From Bacteroidales bacterium (lineage in GTDB: Bacteria; Bacteroidota; Bacteroidia; Bacteroidales; UBA932): DNA of 35,800 nt. The stretch covers positions 1 through 35,800 of the forward strand of contig JAGBCS010000005.1 of assembly GCA_017937885.1 (NCBI GenBank). The letters run 5' to 3'. The notes under the pieces were generated by a model. It saw only the letters and a program-made list of their open reading frames with translations, was not told the origin of the DNA and did no database searches. Both the position numbers and the translations under genes were made by a program. This document shows positions 1-8,463 of the stretch, in pieces; the stretch's first letter is position 1; every line of letters begins with the position of its first letter.

Positions 1-479
1 CCCTTGATACCTGCAGTGATATCCTTGATCTTTGATTTCTTCGCATCAACCTCATAAGCCTTCTGATAAGCCTCGAGAGCACCTGCAAGCGCATCCTCGT
101 AAACCGGCTTTGTAACATAGATGAGAGCGAGCTGACCAGCCTGGTTGAAATAGTACTCCTTAGTCTCGTAAATCTCCTTTACGCAAGGCTCGCCGTTAAG
201 GACAGCCTCTTCTGTAGAGATAGGCTTGTCATTGCCTGCGATGAGCTGGAGTTCCTGCTTTGTTGCACCAAGCCAAGCAGATCCTGCAGGAGCAGTATAA
301 GCGTCCATGTACGAAGTCGCAAGCTTCAGCCATGTAGCGACCTTAAGAGCCTTCTTCTCGTTCTGAGAAGCCTCTTTTGCTGCCTCGACTGCCTTCTTTG
401 CAGCCTCAGGAGTCTTTGTCTGTGCATCAGCCATCTGTACTGAAAGAAGCACTGCCAATGCGATCAAAATTCTTTTCAT
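1..479 (-). CDS. Exported repeat-type (TPR-like) protein, C-terminus cut by window edge
   Basis: Read from an ATG at 479 down to base 1, this frame is open for 159 codons with no stop, so the C-terminus lies outside the window. The protein starts with a cleavable signal peptide ending near A-D-A-Q (about residue 20). A Lys/Ala/Glu-rich helical stretch follows, then a segment with KLATSYMDAY, and later EDALAGALEAYQKAYEVDAK, which looks like a tetratricopeptide helix pair. It starts 21 bp behind the gyrA stop and is probably co-transcribed with it. Exported TPR proteins next to gyrA occur in Bacteroidales, as far as I recall. No enzymatic motif is visible; a scaffold or protein-binding role in the periplasm is inferred from the repeats only. 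Confidence 0.75.
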   Translation of the reverse strand, partial: MKRILIALAVLLSVQMADAQTKTPEAAKKAVEAAKEASQNEKKALKVATWLKLATSYMDAYTAPAGSAWLGATKQELQLIAGNDKPISTEEAVLNGEPCVKEIYETKEYYFNQAGQLALIYVTKPVYEDALAGALEAYQKAYEVDAKKSKIKDITAGIK

Positions 480-500
480 AACGTTGTTGTATTAAGTTGA

Positions 501-3014
501 TTATTCATTAGTCTGTTCCTGAACCTCGGAAGGCTGCTGAGGCTGTTCTTCCTCGCTCTTGTTCACAGCTGATATGGCAGCTATCGAGTCACCTTCCTTG
601 ATGTTGATCAGTCGCACTCCCTGGGTCGCACGACCTGCTACACGAATGTCCGAAACTGCCATCCTGATGGTCAGTCCCGAGCGGTTTATGATCATGAGGT
701 CATTTTCGTCAGTAACATTCTTCATCGCCACGAGAGCACCTGTCTTTTCGGTGATGTTCAATGTCTTGACTCCCTTTCCTCCTCTGTTTGTCTTGCGGTA
801 CTCGTCAAAATCCGAACGCTTTCCGTATCCATGCTCGCTGACTACGAGGATGCTGTGTGCAGCCGCATCTTCGGCGGTCGGATCGTATGTGATCATACCT
901 ACAACTTCGTCGTCATCCTCAATATTTATGCCACGAACGCCGGAAGCGGTTCTTCCAAGAGCCCTCGCATCATTCTCATCGAAGCGGCAGCAGCGGCCGT
1001 TGCGTCCTGCAAGAAGGATCTCGCTATGGCCGTTCGTGAGCACAGCATCGAGGAGTTCGTCTCCTTCACGTACGGTGATAGCGATGACGCCGTTAGTACG
1101 CGGACGTGAATATGCCTCGAGCGTAGTCTTCTTGATGATACCCCTCTTCGTACCGAGTACGATGAAGTTGTTGTTGATGTATTCCTCGTCCTTGAGGTTC
1201 TTCACGTTGAGATATGTCTTGATCTTGTCGTCAGGCTCGATGTTGATCACGTTCTGGATCGCACGTCCCTTTGAAGCACGCGAGCCTTCTGGAATCTCAT
1301 AAACCTTGAGCCAGTAGCAGCGGCCGTTCTGCGTGAACAGGAGCATCGTGCTGTGCATGTTGGCCACATAGATATGCTCGATGAAATCCTCGTCACGGGT
1401 CGCGCTGCCCTTCATTCCGACTCCTCCCCTGTTCTGGAGACGATACTCGGTCAGAGAAGTCCTCTTGATATATCCGAGATGCGAGATGGTGATCACCACA
1501 TCCTCGTCAGCATAGAAGTCCTCAGGATTGAATTCCTCTGCAGAAAGAGCGATCTCGGTCCTTCTGGCGTCACCGTACTTCTCCTTCATCTCCATGGTCT
1601 CATCCTTGATGATTCCGAACTGGAGCTTCTCGTCAGCAAGCACATCCTCGCAGTAACGTACGAACTTCATGAGCTCGTCGTACTCGTTCTGCAGCTTCTC
1701 ACGCTCGAGTCCGGTCAGCTGACGCAGACGCATCTCGACGATCGCAGTCGCCTGCTGCTCGCTGAAGTCGAATGTCGACATAAGCTCGCTTTTCGCCTCA
1801 TCAACGCTCTTTGAAGCACGTATGATGTTGATTATCTGATCGATCACATCCAGAGCCTTGAGCAAGCCCTCGAGGATATGAGCCCTCTTCCTTGCCTTTT
1901 CGAGATCGAACTTCGTCCTTCTTACGACGACTTCGTGCCTATGCTTCACGAAGTACTTGATCAGCTGCTTGAGGTTCAGCGTGCGAGGACGTCCGTTGAC
2001 AAGGGCGACATTGTTTACAGAGAAGCTCGACTGAAGCGGCGAATACTTGTAAAGCATGTTCAGAACCACATTTGCATTCGCATCCTTCTTAAGACGGATG
2101 ACGATGCGTACACCCTTCATTGTCGTCTCATCGTTGATGTATGCTATGCCGTCCACCTTCTTCGTCTCCACAAGCTCGGCGATCTTCTCGATCATCTCGC
2201 GCTTGTTCACCATGTACGGAATCTCGGTCACGACTATCGTCTCACGGCCAGAGTCGCTGACCTCGATATCTGTCTTCGAACGGATCACTATGCGGCCACG
2301 ACCTGTCTCGAATGCATCCTTGATGCCCTGGCGTCCCTGAATGATACCTCCGGTCGGGAAGTCGGGACCCTTGACATACTGCATAAGCTCCTCGATGGCG
2401 ATCTCAGGATTGTCAATGTATGCACATATCGCATCGCAGCACTCAGTAAGGTTGTGCGGAGCCATATTGGTCGCCATTCCGACCGCGATACCCGACGAAC
2501 CGTTCAGCAGCAGAAGCGGAAGCTTCGTCGGAAGAACCGTCGGTTCCTGAAGTGAGTCGTCGAAGTTGTTCTGGAAATCTACCGTATCCTTGTCGAGATC
2601 CGCAAGAACCTCGTCTGAAAGCCTGGCAAGCTTCGCCTCTGTATATCGCATCGCAGCCACAGGGTCGCCGTCCATAGAACCGAAGTTACCCTGTCCGAAT
2701 ACGAGAGGATAGCGGAGGCTCCAGTCCTGAGCCATACGCGCCATCGCGTCATACACACTTAAGTCGCCGTGCGGATGGAACTTACCGAGCACCTCACCGA
2801 CGATACGGGCAGACTTCTTTGTCTGGCTCGAATATGTCAGTCCAAGGCCTTCCATACCGAAAAGCACCCTTCTATGAACAGGCTTGAAACCGTCTCGTAC
2901 GTCAGGGAGCGCCCTGGATACGATCACAGACATTGAGTAGTCGATATAAGCGCTCCTCATCTGCTGGTCAATGTTCACCTGCTCAATCCTACCTGTCTTT
3001 ACCTCATTTTCCAT
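501..3014 (-). CDS. gyrA: DNA gyrase subunit A
   Basis: Encodes the 837-aa A subunit of DNA gyrase, the type IIA topoisomerase that introduces negative supercoils by breaking and religating DNA; it works as an A2B2 complex with GyrB. The winged-helix breakage domain is intact: the catalytic Tyr is Y124 in [12 protein letters not shown], and the QRDR lies around residues 78-90 ([12 protein letters not shown]). The C-terminal DNA-wrapping domain has a GyrA-box-like QNRGGVG at 527-533 and a second similar blade motif (NRGGKG) further on. The tail is Gln/Glu-rich. Length and the box favour GyrA over ParC. The residue aligned with E. coli Ser83 is Leu85, a position where Leu is a classic quinolone-resistance change; E. 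coli Asp87 is conserved as D89. The gene is divergent from clpC. Confidence 0.97.
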   Translation of the reverse strand: MENEVKTGRIEQVNIDQQMRSAYIDYSMSVIVSRALPDVRDGFKPVHRRVLFGMEGLGLTYSSQTKKSARIVGEVLGKFHPHGDLSVYDAMARMAQDWSLRYPLVFGQGNFGSMDGDPVAAMRYTEAKLARLSDEVLADLDKDTVDFQNNFDDSLQEPTVLPTKLPLLLLNGSSGIAVGMATNMAPHNLTECCDAICAYIDNPEIAIEELMQYVKGPDFPTGGIIQGRQGIKDAFETGRGRIVIRSKTDIEVSDSGRETIVVTEIPYMVNKREMIEKIAELVETKKVDGIAYINDETTMKGVRIVIRLKKDANANVVLNMLYKYSPLQSSFSVNNVALVNGRPRTLNLKQLIKYFVKHRHEVVVRRTKFDLEKARKRAHILEGLLKALDVIDQIINIIRASKSVDEAKSELMSTFDFSEQQATAIVEMRLRQLTGLEREKLQNEYDELMKFVRYCEDVLADEKLQFGIIKDETMEMKEKYGDARRTEIALSAEEFNPEDFYADEDVVITISHLGYIKRTSLTEYRLQNRGGVGMKGSATRDEDFIEHIYVANMHSTMLLFTQNGRCYWLKVYEIPEGSRASKGRAIQNVINIEPDDKIKTYLNVKNLKDEEYINNNFIVLGTKRGIIKKTTLEAYSRPRTNGVIAITVREGDELLDAVLTNGHSEILLAGRNGRCCRFDENDARALGRTASGVRGINIEDDDEVVGMITYDPTAEDAAAHSILVVSEHGYGKRSDFDEYRKTNRGGKGVKTLNITEKTGALVAMKNVTDENDLMIINRSGLTIRMAVSDIRVAGRATQGVRLINIKEGDSIAAISAVNKSEEEQPQQPSEVQEQTNE

Positions 3015-3055
3015 ATATTGTTTCTTATCTTTTTACACTTTTACGCATATCCCCG

Positions 3056-3088
3056 CAAAGTTACAATTTTTTTAGTAATTTTGTGCAA
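3056..3088 (-). promoter_or_regulatory. Putative gyrA promoter (Bacteroidota type)
   Basis: On the minus strand TAACTTTG (3063-3056) fits the Bacteroidota -7 consensus TAnnTTTG. A TTG at 3088-3086 stands 22 nt upstream as a possible -33 element, slightly long. The box is about 40 bp before the gyrA ATG. Seen by pattern only; no transcription start is known. Confidence 0.5.
3076..3083 (+). promoter_or_regulatory. Putative clpC -7 promoter box
   Basis: TAATTTTG fits TAnnTTTG and lies about 48 bp before the clpC ATG. I see no convincing -33 TTTG at the right distance. It sits inside the spacer of the oppositely directed gyrA promoter candidate. Confidence 0.42.
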
Positions 3089-3131
3089 TCAAGATGATTT
3101 TATTCACACCATCCGTTAAATTTGACAACAT

Positions 3132-5504
3132 ATGGAAATCGGCATATCAGACGAGCTCAATTCGATAATCAACTACTCCCGCGAAGAGGCCATGAGGACC
3201 GGCAGCTACGGCATTGCTCCGGACCATATGTTCCTCGGCATCCTGCGCCATAGGGAGAACACTGCCGTAGATGCGCTGAGAGGAGTCGTCATCGACCTGG
3301 AAGAAATGAAGCAGTTCATTGACACCCACATATTTACAAACGAACACATCCCTTACTCCGACATCGATCAGGTAAGTTTTTCACGCGGAGCGCAGAACGT
3401 GCTCAGCTACACGATCCTGGAGGCCACCAAGCTAAGAAGCGCACAGGCTTCGTCACAGCATCTGCTGCTCGCCCTGTGCCGCGTAGGCAGTTCTTATGGC
3501 AGCACCTACCTCCGGGATCTCGGAGTCGACTATGCCCGGATATTCAAATATCTGGACAGGAACGAGCTCCTTGACAGAGGTACAGCCGATAAGGAAGCAT
3601 CGGAGGAAGCGGCACAGGAGGCCGAAGGAGACGAAGAGACACCTCAGATCCGTATAAAGGCCGTAGTCAAGGAGGGAGAGCAGAAACAGTCCCCTCTCGA
3701 AGAGTTCGGATACGACATCACCCAGGCGGCACGCGAAGGAAAGCTTGACCCGCTGGTAGGAAGGGATGACGAGATACAGAGGGTCATACAGATCCTCGGA
3801 CGCAGGCGCAAGAACAACCCGATGCTGGTCGGTGATCCGGGAGTCGGAAAGTCAGCCATTGTCGAAGGGATAGCCATCAAGATCGTCACAGGTGACATAC
3901 CTCCCGTACTTGCAGACAAAAGGCTGATATCATTGGATTTAGGTTCGATTGTGGCAGGCACGAAATACCGCGGAGATTTTGAAAAGCGCCTCAAGTCCAT
4001 AATCACGGAAGCGGCCGAAAGTCCGGACGTGATCCTCTTCATTGACGAATTCCACACCATCGTCGGAGCAGGTGGCGCATCAGGCAGCCTTGATGCGGCG
4101 AACATGCTCAAGCCTGCATTGGCACGCGGAGACATCCAGTGCATCGGAGCGACCACTCTGGAGGAATTCCGCAAGATCGTGGAGAAGGACGGAGCGCTCG
4201 ACAGGCGCTTCCAGAAGATAGTCGTAGAGCATACGGACATCCCGCATTCAATATCGATTCTGGACAGGTTGAAGACCAATTACGAGAAGCACCACAACGT
4301 GATCTATACCGACGGAGCCATCGAAGCATGTGTCAGAATGTCAGAACGTTACATTACTGACAGATGTCTGCCAGACAAGGCTATCGATGCGATGGACGAA
4401 GCCGGTTCCATGGTACGTCTGAAGAATCCTAAGAAGACAGGACATGTGACGGCGGAAGACGTTGCATGCGTAATATCGAAAATGACCGGCATTCCTTCGG
4501 GACGAGTGGCGGAAAACGAGGGCAGCAGGCTGCTCAAGATGCGCGAGATCCTGCAGAAAAGGATCATCGGTCAGGACGAAGCGATAGACAAGGTAGTAAG
4601 GTCCATCCAGCGCAACAGGGCCGGCATCAAGGACCCTCACAAGCCGATAGGCACCTTCCTTTTCTTCGGACCGACAGGTGTGGGAAAGACTCAGCTGGCC
4701 AAGTCACTCGCAGAGTATCTGTTTGATTCTGAAGAAAATATGATAAGGCTGGATATGAGCGAATACATGGAGAAGTTCAATGTCTCCAGACTTATCGGAG
4801 CGCCTCCGGGATATGTAGGATTCGAGGAAGGCGGACAGTTGAGCGAGCGTGTCAGACGCAAGCCGTACTGTGTCGTTCTGCTGGACGAGATCGAAAAGGC
4901 GCATCCTGACGTCTTCAACCTTCTCCTTCAGGTAATGGACGAAGGACGTCTGACCGACAGCAACGGAAGGACAGTAAGCTTCCGGAACACCATAGTCATC
5001 ATGACTTCAAACGTAGGAAGCCGCGAACTTGAAGAATACGGAAACGGGGTCGGATTCAGCACTGCCGGAAGGAATATCTCCGGCAACAGGAGGAATGTGC
5101 TTGAAAAGGCCGTGAAGAAGGCATTCCCTCCGGAATTCATAAACAGAGAGGACGAGCAGGTGTTCTTCAGTGCCCTTTCGAAGGAGGACATAGAAAAGAT
5201 AATCGACATCGAGCTCCGCGGACTCAAGCGACGAGTAAAGGAAGCCGGATTTGACCTCGTCGTCACGGCAGCTGCAAAACGGTTTGTCGCAGAGGAAGGC
5301 TATGATCCGAGCTATGGAGCAAGACCGCTGAAAAGGGCGATCCAGAAACATATCGAGGACCCGGTCTCCGAACAGATCATCACAGACCGCATGATGGGCG
5401 GCAAGAGACGCGAAGGGAAGCTTAGGGTAAGCTTAAGCAAGACAGACGTCCATAAGCTCGAGGTCCATTTCATTGATCATGTCGACAAGAGTCCTGTAAG
5501 ATGA
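3132..5504 (+). CDS. clpC: ATP-dependent Clp protease ATP-binding subunit, ClpC/ClpA type
   Basis: A 790-aa class I HSP100 unfoldase that should thread substrates into ClpP in the cytoplasm. The Clp N-domain covers about residues 1-145 (two repeats), followed by an acidic linker at 150-175. AAA1 has Walker A GDPGVGKS at 234-241 and Walker B ILFIDE ending at E306. AAA2 has Walker A GPTGVGKT at 513-520 and a Walker B with LLDEIEKAHP. A ClpP-docking tripeptide VGF is at 640-642, typical of ClpC. Only about ten residues (KNPKKTGH) stand where B. subtilis-type ClpC has its coiled-coil M-domain with a UVR motif, so the layout is ClpA-like in that respect. It is divergent from gyrA. A weak hairpin overlaps the stop codon. 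Confidence 0.93.
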   Translation: MEIGISDELNSIINYSREEAMRTGSYGIAPDHMFLGILRHRENTAVDALRGVVIDLEEMKQFIDTHIFTNEHIPYSDIDQVSFSRGAQNVLSYTILEATKLRSAQASSQHLLLALCRVGSSYGSTYLRDLGVDYARIFKYLDRNELLDRGTADKEASEEAAQEAEGDEETPQIRIKAVVKEGEQKQSPLEEFGYDITQAAREGKLDPLVGRDDEIQRVIQILGRRRKNNPMLVGDPGVGKSAIVEGIAIKIVTGDIPPVLADKRLISLDLGSIVAGTKYRGDFEKRLKSIITEAAESPDVILFIDEFHTIVGAGGASGSLDAANMLKPALARGDIQCIGATTLEEFRKIVEKDGALDRRFQKIVVEHTDIPHSISILDRLKTNYEKHHNVIYTDGAIEACVRMSERYITDRCLPDKAIDAMDEAGSMVRLKNPKKTGHVTAEDVACVISKMTGIPSGRVAENEGSRLLKMREILQKRIIGQDEAIDKVVRSIQRNRAGIKDPHKPIGTFLFFGPTGVGKTQLAKSLAEYLFDSEENMIRLDMSEYMEKFNVSRLIGAPPGYVGFEEGGQLSERVRRKPYCVVLLDEIEKAHPDVFNLLLQVMDEGRLTDSNGRTVSFRNTIVIMTSNVGSRELEEYGNGVGFSTAGRNISGNRRNVLEKAVKKAFPPEFINREDEQVFFSALSKEDIEKIIDIELRGLKRRVKEAGFDLVVTAAAKRFVAEEGYDPSYGARPLKRAIQKHIEDPVSEQIITDRMMGGKRREGKLRVSLSKTDVHKLEVHFIDHVDKSPVR

Positions 5505-5508
5505 CTCT
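5488..5508 (+). terminator. Weak inverted repeat at clpC stop, possible terminator
   Basis: AGAGTC (5488-5493) and GACTCT (5503-5508) can pair around a 9-nt loop and overlap the clpC stop codon. No T-run follows, so it is not a classical intrinsic terminator. The rest of the 138-bp gap before the next gene holds a second small repeat (CTTTG-N6-CAAAG near 5583-5598) and nothing else I recognise. Confidence 0.2.
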
Positions 5509-5642
5509 GATGAGAACATTGAGCTGATGCATGCGAGAGTGTTTTCTGTATTCATGACTTTAAGTATTTAATGTTTCACTTGCTTTGTTGATGCAAAGGT
5601 AAGGCCCGCTTGTGCCAACCCATAGCACACTTAAAAAATATC

Positions 5643-6308
5643 ATGACAAAACTTGTAATTTTTGACCTTGACGGCACCCTCCTCGACACCATGGAGGACA
5701 TAGCCAACTCGTGTAACCATGCATTGGAAGCCTGCGGATGCCCGGTGCGCCGGCTCGAAGAATACAACATGCTCGTAGGGCGAGGGATATACAACCTGTT
5801 CAGAGGAGCACTTCCGGAAGGATCGCGTTCAGAAGAGATGGTGGAACGCATGGCAAGCCACTTCATACCGCACTACAACGAGCATAAATGCGACTGTACG
5901 AAGCCTTACGCCGGCATAATCCCGATGCTGGAGACGTTGGAAGCCGGAGGCATATCGTTTGCCATAGCTTCGAACAAATACCAGCAGGGCACAGAGGAGC
6001 TCGTAGACAAGATATTCGGAAGATTCACATTCGTCAAGATACTGGGCCAGAGGGACGGAAAGCCGATAAAGCCGGACCCGGAGATAGTCAACGAAGCCAT
6101 GGAAGGGATCCCTGGCCTGAGACTTGAGGATGTCGTCTACTGCGGAGATTCTGATGTAGACATGCAGACAGGGATCAATGCAGGAGTAAGGACTATAGGA
6201 GTCACTTGGGGATTCCGCACAAGAGAAGAACTGGCCGCATATTCTCCGTGGATGTTGGCGGACAGTCCATCAGAAATTTCCGCTGCGATACTGCACGGAA
6301 CAAAATAA
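5643..6308 (+). CDS. HAD-superfamily hydrolase, phosphoglycolate phosphatase-like
   Basis: A 221-aa cytoplasmic phosphatase of HAD subfamily IA with all four motifs. Motif I is DLDGTLLD, with nucleophile D8 and general acid D10. Motif II ends in S110-N111 (AIASNK). Motif III is K143 in PIKPDPE. Motif IV is GDSDVD, with D169 and D173. The cap inserted after motif I is the helical C1 type. The nearest familiar families are phosphoglycolate phosphatase (Gph) and PpaX, but HAD substrate cannot be read from sequence. A TTG 33 bp upstream is also in frame; I prefer the ATG at 5643, because motif I must lie near the N-terminus and the extra residues look unlike protein. Confidence 0.88.
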   Translation: MTKLVIFDLDGTLLDTMEDIANSCNHALEACGCPVRRLEEYNMLVGRGIYNLFRGALPEGSRSEEMVERMASHFIPHYNEHKCDCTKPYAGIIPMLETLEAGGISFAIASNKYQQGTEELVDKIFGRFTFVKILGQRDGKPIKPDPEIVNEAMEGIPGLRLEDVVYCGDSDVDMQTGINAGVRTIGVTWGFRTREELAAYSPWMLADSPSEISAAILHGTK

Positions 6309-6313
6309 AACCT

Positions 6314-6321
6314 TAACTTTG
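6314..6321 (+). promoter_or_regulatory. Putative -7 box before the AI-2E-family gene
   Basis: TAACTTTG fits TAnnTTTG and lies 26 bp before the next ATG, just after the HAD gene stop. No good -33 element is visible, so this is a weak call. Transcription may also simply continue from the HAD gene. Confidence 0.35.
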
Positions 6322-6347
6322 ACAGGTAAACGGATAAGATATTACAT

Positions 6348-7517
6348 ATGGAACAGAACGAAAGATATGTAGACAAACTGGCGAAGTATATCCTGGTCGC
6401 AGCCGGCATCGCGATTGCCGGAGCAGCATGCTGGTATTTCCGCAACGTCCTGGTATATATCCTTGTCGCAGTCGTTGTATCGCTGATAGCAAAGCCTGTC
6501 GTCGGTCTTCTTCGGAAGATAAGGATAAAGGGGCACAAGGCTCCCGACTGGATCCTGGCGGTCATATCACTGATATTTGTACTTGGTCTTCTGACCTCTG
6601 TCGTCTTAGGCATCGTGCCTATAGTAAGCGGCATACTGAAGAACATATCCCTCGTCAACATAGAGCAGGCGGCACGCAGCCTGGCAGGGCCTCTCTCAGA
6701 CCTCAACATGTTCCTGAGGGAAAGTTTTCCGGCTCTGGGCAATGAATTCAGGCTGGAAGTAGCAGTCATCCAGGAACTCCAGAAACTTGTCAACGTCTCA
6801 GCCTTCTCATCAGTGCTCGGATCGGCAGCTTCGTTTGTGACCAGTCTGGGAGTTGGACTGTTCTCCGTAGTCTTCATCGGATTCTTCTTCATAAAGGACG
6901 ACGGTCTGTTCACCAATATCGTATGCGCCCTTGTACCGGACAAGCATGAGAAGATGACGGAGAAGGCGATATCCGACATCGGATATCTTCTGTCAAGATA
7001 CTTCATCGGAGTCATGCTTGAAGTGACGGGAGTGGCACTGATCAACTTCATCGGCCTGCTGCTGATCGCCCGCCTCGGCTTCAATGCAGCAATCGGAATC
7101 GCCTTCCTGACAGGTATCCTCAACATCATCCCATACGTAGGTCCCCTCCTCGGAGGTGCCTTGGGAACCGTCCTCGGGCTTGTGATAAAATACAGCAGCG
7201 CGGTTCCTGTAGGCCTGGATGTGAACTTCTGGATATTCACGGTCATACTTATAGCCATATTCTGCTTCACCCAGCTGATCGACAACATGCTGTACCAGCC
7301 TGTCATCTACTCGACCAGCATCAAGGCGAAACCTCTCGAAATATTCATCGTGCTGCTCATCGTCGGACACATCGGCGGTCCTCTCGGCATGATCGTGGCG
7401 ATCCCATGCTATACAGTCGTCCGCGTCGTGGCCTTCCGTTTCTTCCGCCATATCAAGGCGATACGCAGACTCATTCCATCAGAAAGACTCATAACAGACG
7501 AAAACAATGACGAATAA
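6348..7517 (+). CDS. AI-2E family / PerM-like membrane transporter
   Basis: A 389-aa inner-membrane protein of the family once called UPF0118. Two hydrophobic segments stand at the N-terminus (about 15-55), one near 70-95, then a soluble amphipathic stretch (about 95-165). A membrane-rich C-terminal half follows with the family-typical glycine/proline-rich IIPYVGPLLGGALG and a late conserved PLEIFIVLL-type segment. Members include TqsA (AI-2 export), YdiK/PerM and Na+/H+ antiporters, so the name does not tell the substrate. The gene lies 39 bp after the HAD gene, and its last 11 bp overlap the next gene, which suggests coupled translation. Confidence 0.85.
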   Translation: MEQNERYVDKLAKYILVAAGIAIAGAACWYFRNVLVYILVAVVVSLIAKPVVGLLRKIRIKGHKAPDWILAVISLIFVLGLLTSVVLGIVPIVSGILKNISLVNIEQAARSLAGPLSDLNMFLRESFPALGNEFRLEVAVIQELQKLVNVSAFSSVLGSAASFVTSLGVGLFSVVFIGFFFIKDDGLFTNIVCALVPDKHEKMTEKAISDIGYLLSRYFIGVMLEVTGVALINFIGLLLIARLGFNAAIGIAFLTGILNIIPYVGPLLGGALGTVLGLVIKYSSAVPVGLDVNFWIFTVILIAIFCFTQLIDNMLYQPVIYSTSIKAKPLEIFIVLLIVGHIGGPLGMIVAIPCYTVVRVVAFRFFRHIKAIRRLIPSERLITDENNDE

Positions 7518-8463
7518 GACATTTACCATCCTCGCGATCATGCTCGGACTGTTCATTTCTGCCGCAGCAGACGCACAGACAGCAAAGATAACTCCTGACG
7601 GTACATACATGTACGAACGCAGGGACACCTGCGACCTCTTCCTCGACGTGTATGATCCTGCCGACGGCAGCGAGACGACATACATGGGAATAGAGAAGCC
7701 GACCGTATTGTTCATGTTCGGAGGCGGATTCATCCAGGGCACCCGCGATGACAAGAGCTACAACTCATGGTTCAGGATGCTCACAGAGAACGGATATCGC
7801 GTCGTTTCAATCGATTACCGTCTCGGACTGAAAGGTTCGACAAAGGTCGGCATAGCCCAGGTCAACGTGCTTGACAAGGCAATACATATGGCGGTAGAGG
7901 ACCTGTTCAGCGCCACCAACTTCATACTTGACAATGCGGACCAGTTCGGAGTATCTGCTGATAACATCGTGATCAGCGGTTCGTCTGCAGGTGCGATTGC
8001 AGCCATGCAGGCCGAATATGAAGTCGCCAACAGGACTGCATGGGCTTCCGTCCTTCCGGAGGGCTTCAATTATGCGGGAGTGATGTCATTCTCAGGAGCC
8101 ATTCTTTCGAGAGAAGGCCTTGTAGATTATAAGTCCGCTCCATGTCCTACCCTTATGCTCCACGGCACCTCTGACAAGCTGGTACCTTACAGGCAGATCA
8201 AGGTGTTCAAGCTCGGATTCTTCGGAGGTGGAAAACTTGTGAAGAGATTCCAGAAGTTCGGATACAACTATAACATGTACCATTTCATGGACTACGGACA
8301 CGAAGTGGCCGGATCCATGTCCACCACACTTGATCTTCAGCTCAAGTTCCTGGAATGCAACGTAATGCAGAAGAAGATGCGTATCGTAGAGGCCTGGATC
8401 TCAGATCCGGACGTATGGAAAGGTACCGGCCCGCAGTCCCGCAAGGAACTTTACGGCAATTAG
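7507..8463 (+). CDS. Exported alpha/beta-hydrolase, carboxylesterase-like
   Basis: A 318-aa protein with a cleavable signal peptide (cleavage near A-D-A-Q, residues 21-24), hence periplasmic or secreted. The alpha/beta-hydrolase signatures are clear. A glycine-rich oxyanion loop FGGGF is at 71-75. The nucleophile elbow is GSSAG at 158-162, giving Ser160. Asp223 in HGTSDKLVPY and His265 in DYGHE complete a plausible triad. The architecture resembles BD-FAE/carboxylesterase-type enzymes, which remove acyl groups from sugars or small esters; the natural substrate is unknown. It overlaps the upstream transporter by 11 bp. Its stop codon overlaps the stop of the convergent MORN gene. Confidence 0.82.
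   Translation: MTNKTFTILAIMLGLFISAAADAQTAKITPDGTYMYERRDTCDLFLDVYDPADGSETTYMGIEKPTVLFMFGGGFIQGTRDDKSYNSWFRMLTENGYRVVSIDYRLGLKGSTKVGIAQVNVLDKAIHMAVEDLFSATNFILDNADQFGVSADNIVISGSSAGAIAAMQAEYEVANRTAWASVLPEGFNYAGVMSFSGAILSREGLVDYKSAPCPTLMLHGTSDKLVPYRQIKVFKLGFFGGGKLVKRFQKFGYNYNMYHFMDYGHEVAGSMSTTLDLQLKFLECNVMQKKMRIVEAWISDPDVWKGTGPQSRKELYGN

Noticed and set aside
5594-5601. Minus-strand TACCTTTG matching the -7 consensus
   Set aside because: It would point into the antisense of clpC with no gene to serve; the short consensus occurs by chance.
5610-5642. Upstream TTG start for the HAD phosphatase
   Set aside because: Adds eleven unlikely residues before motif I; ATG 5643 places the motif normally.
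6137-7306. 389-codon open frame on the minus strand opposite the AI-2E-family gene
   Set aside because: Its protein is Ser/Thr/Arg/Met-rich with no motif, and it mirrors a clear membrane-transporter frame; it is a shadow of codon use.
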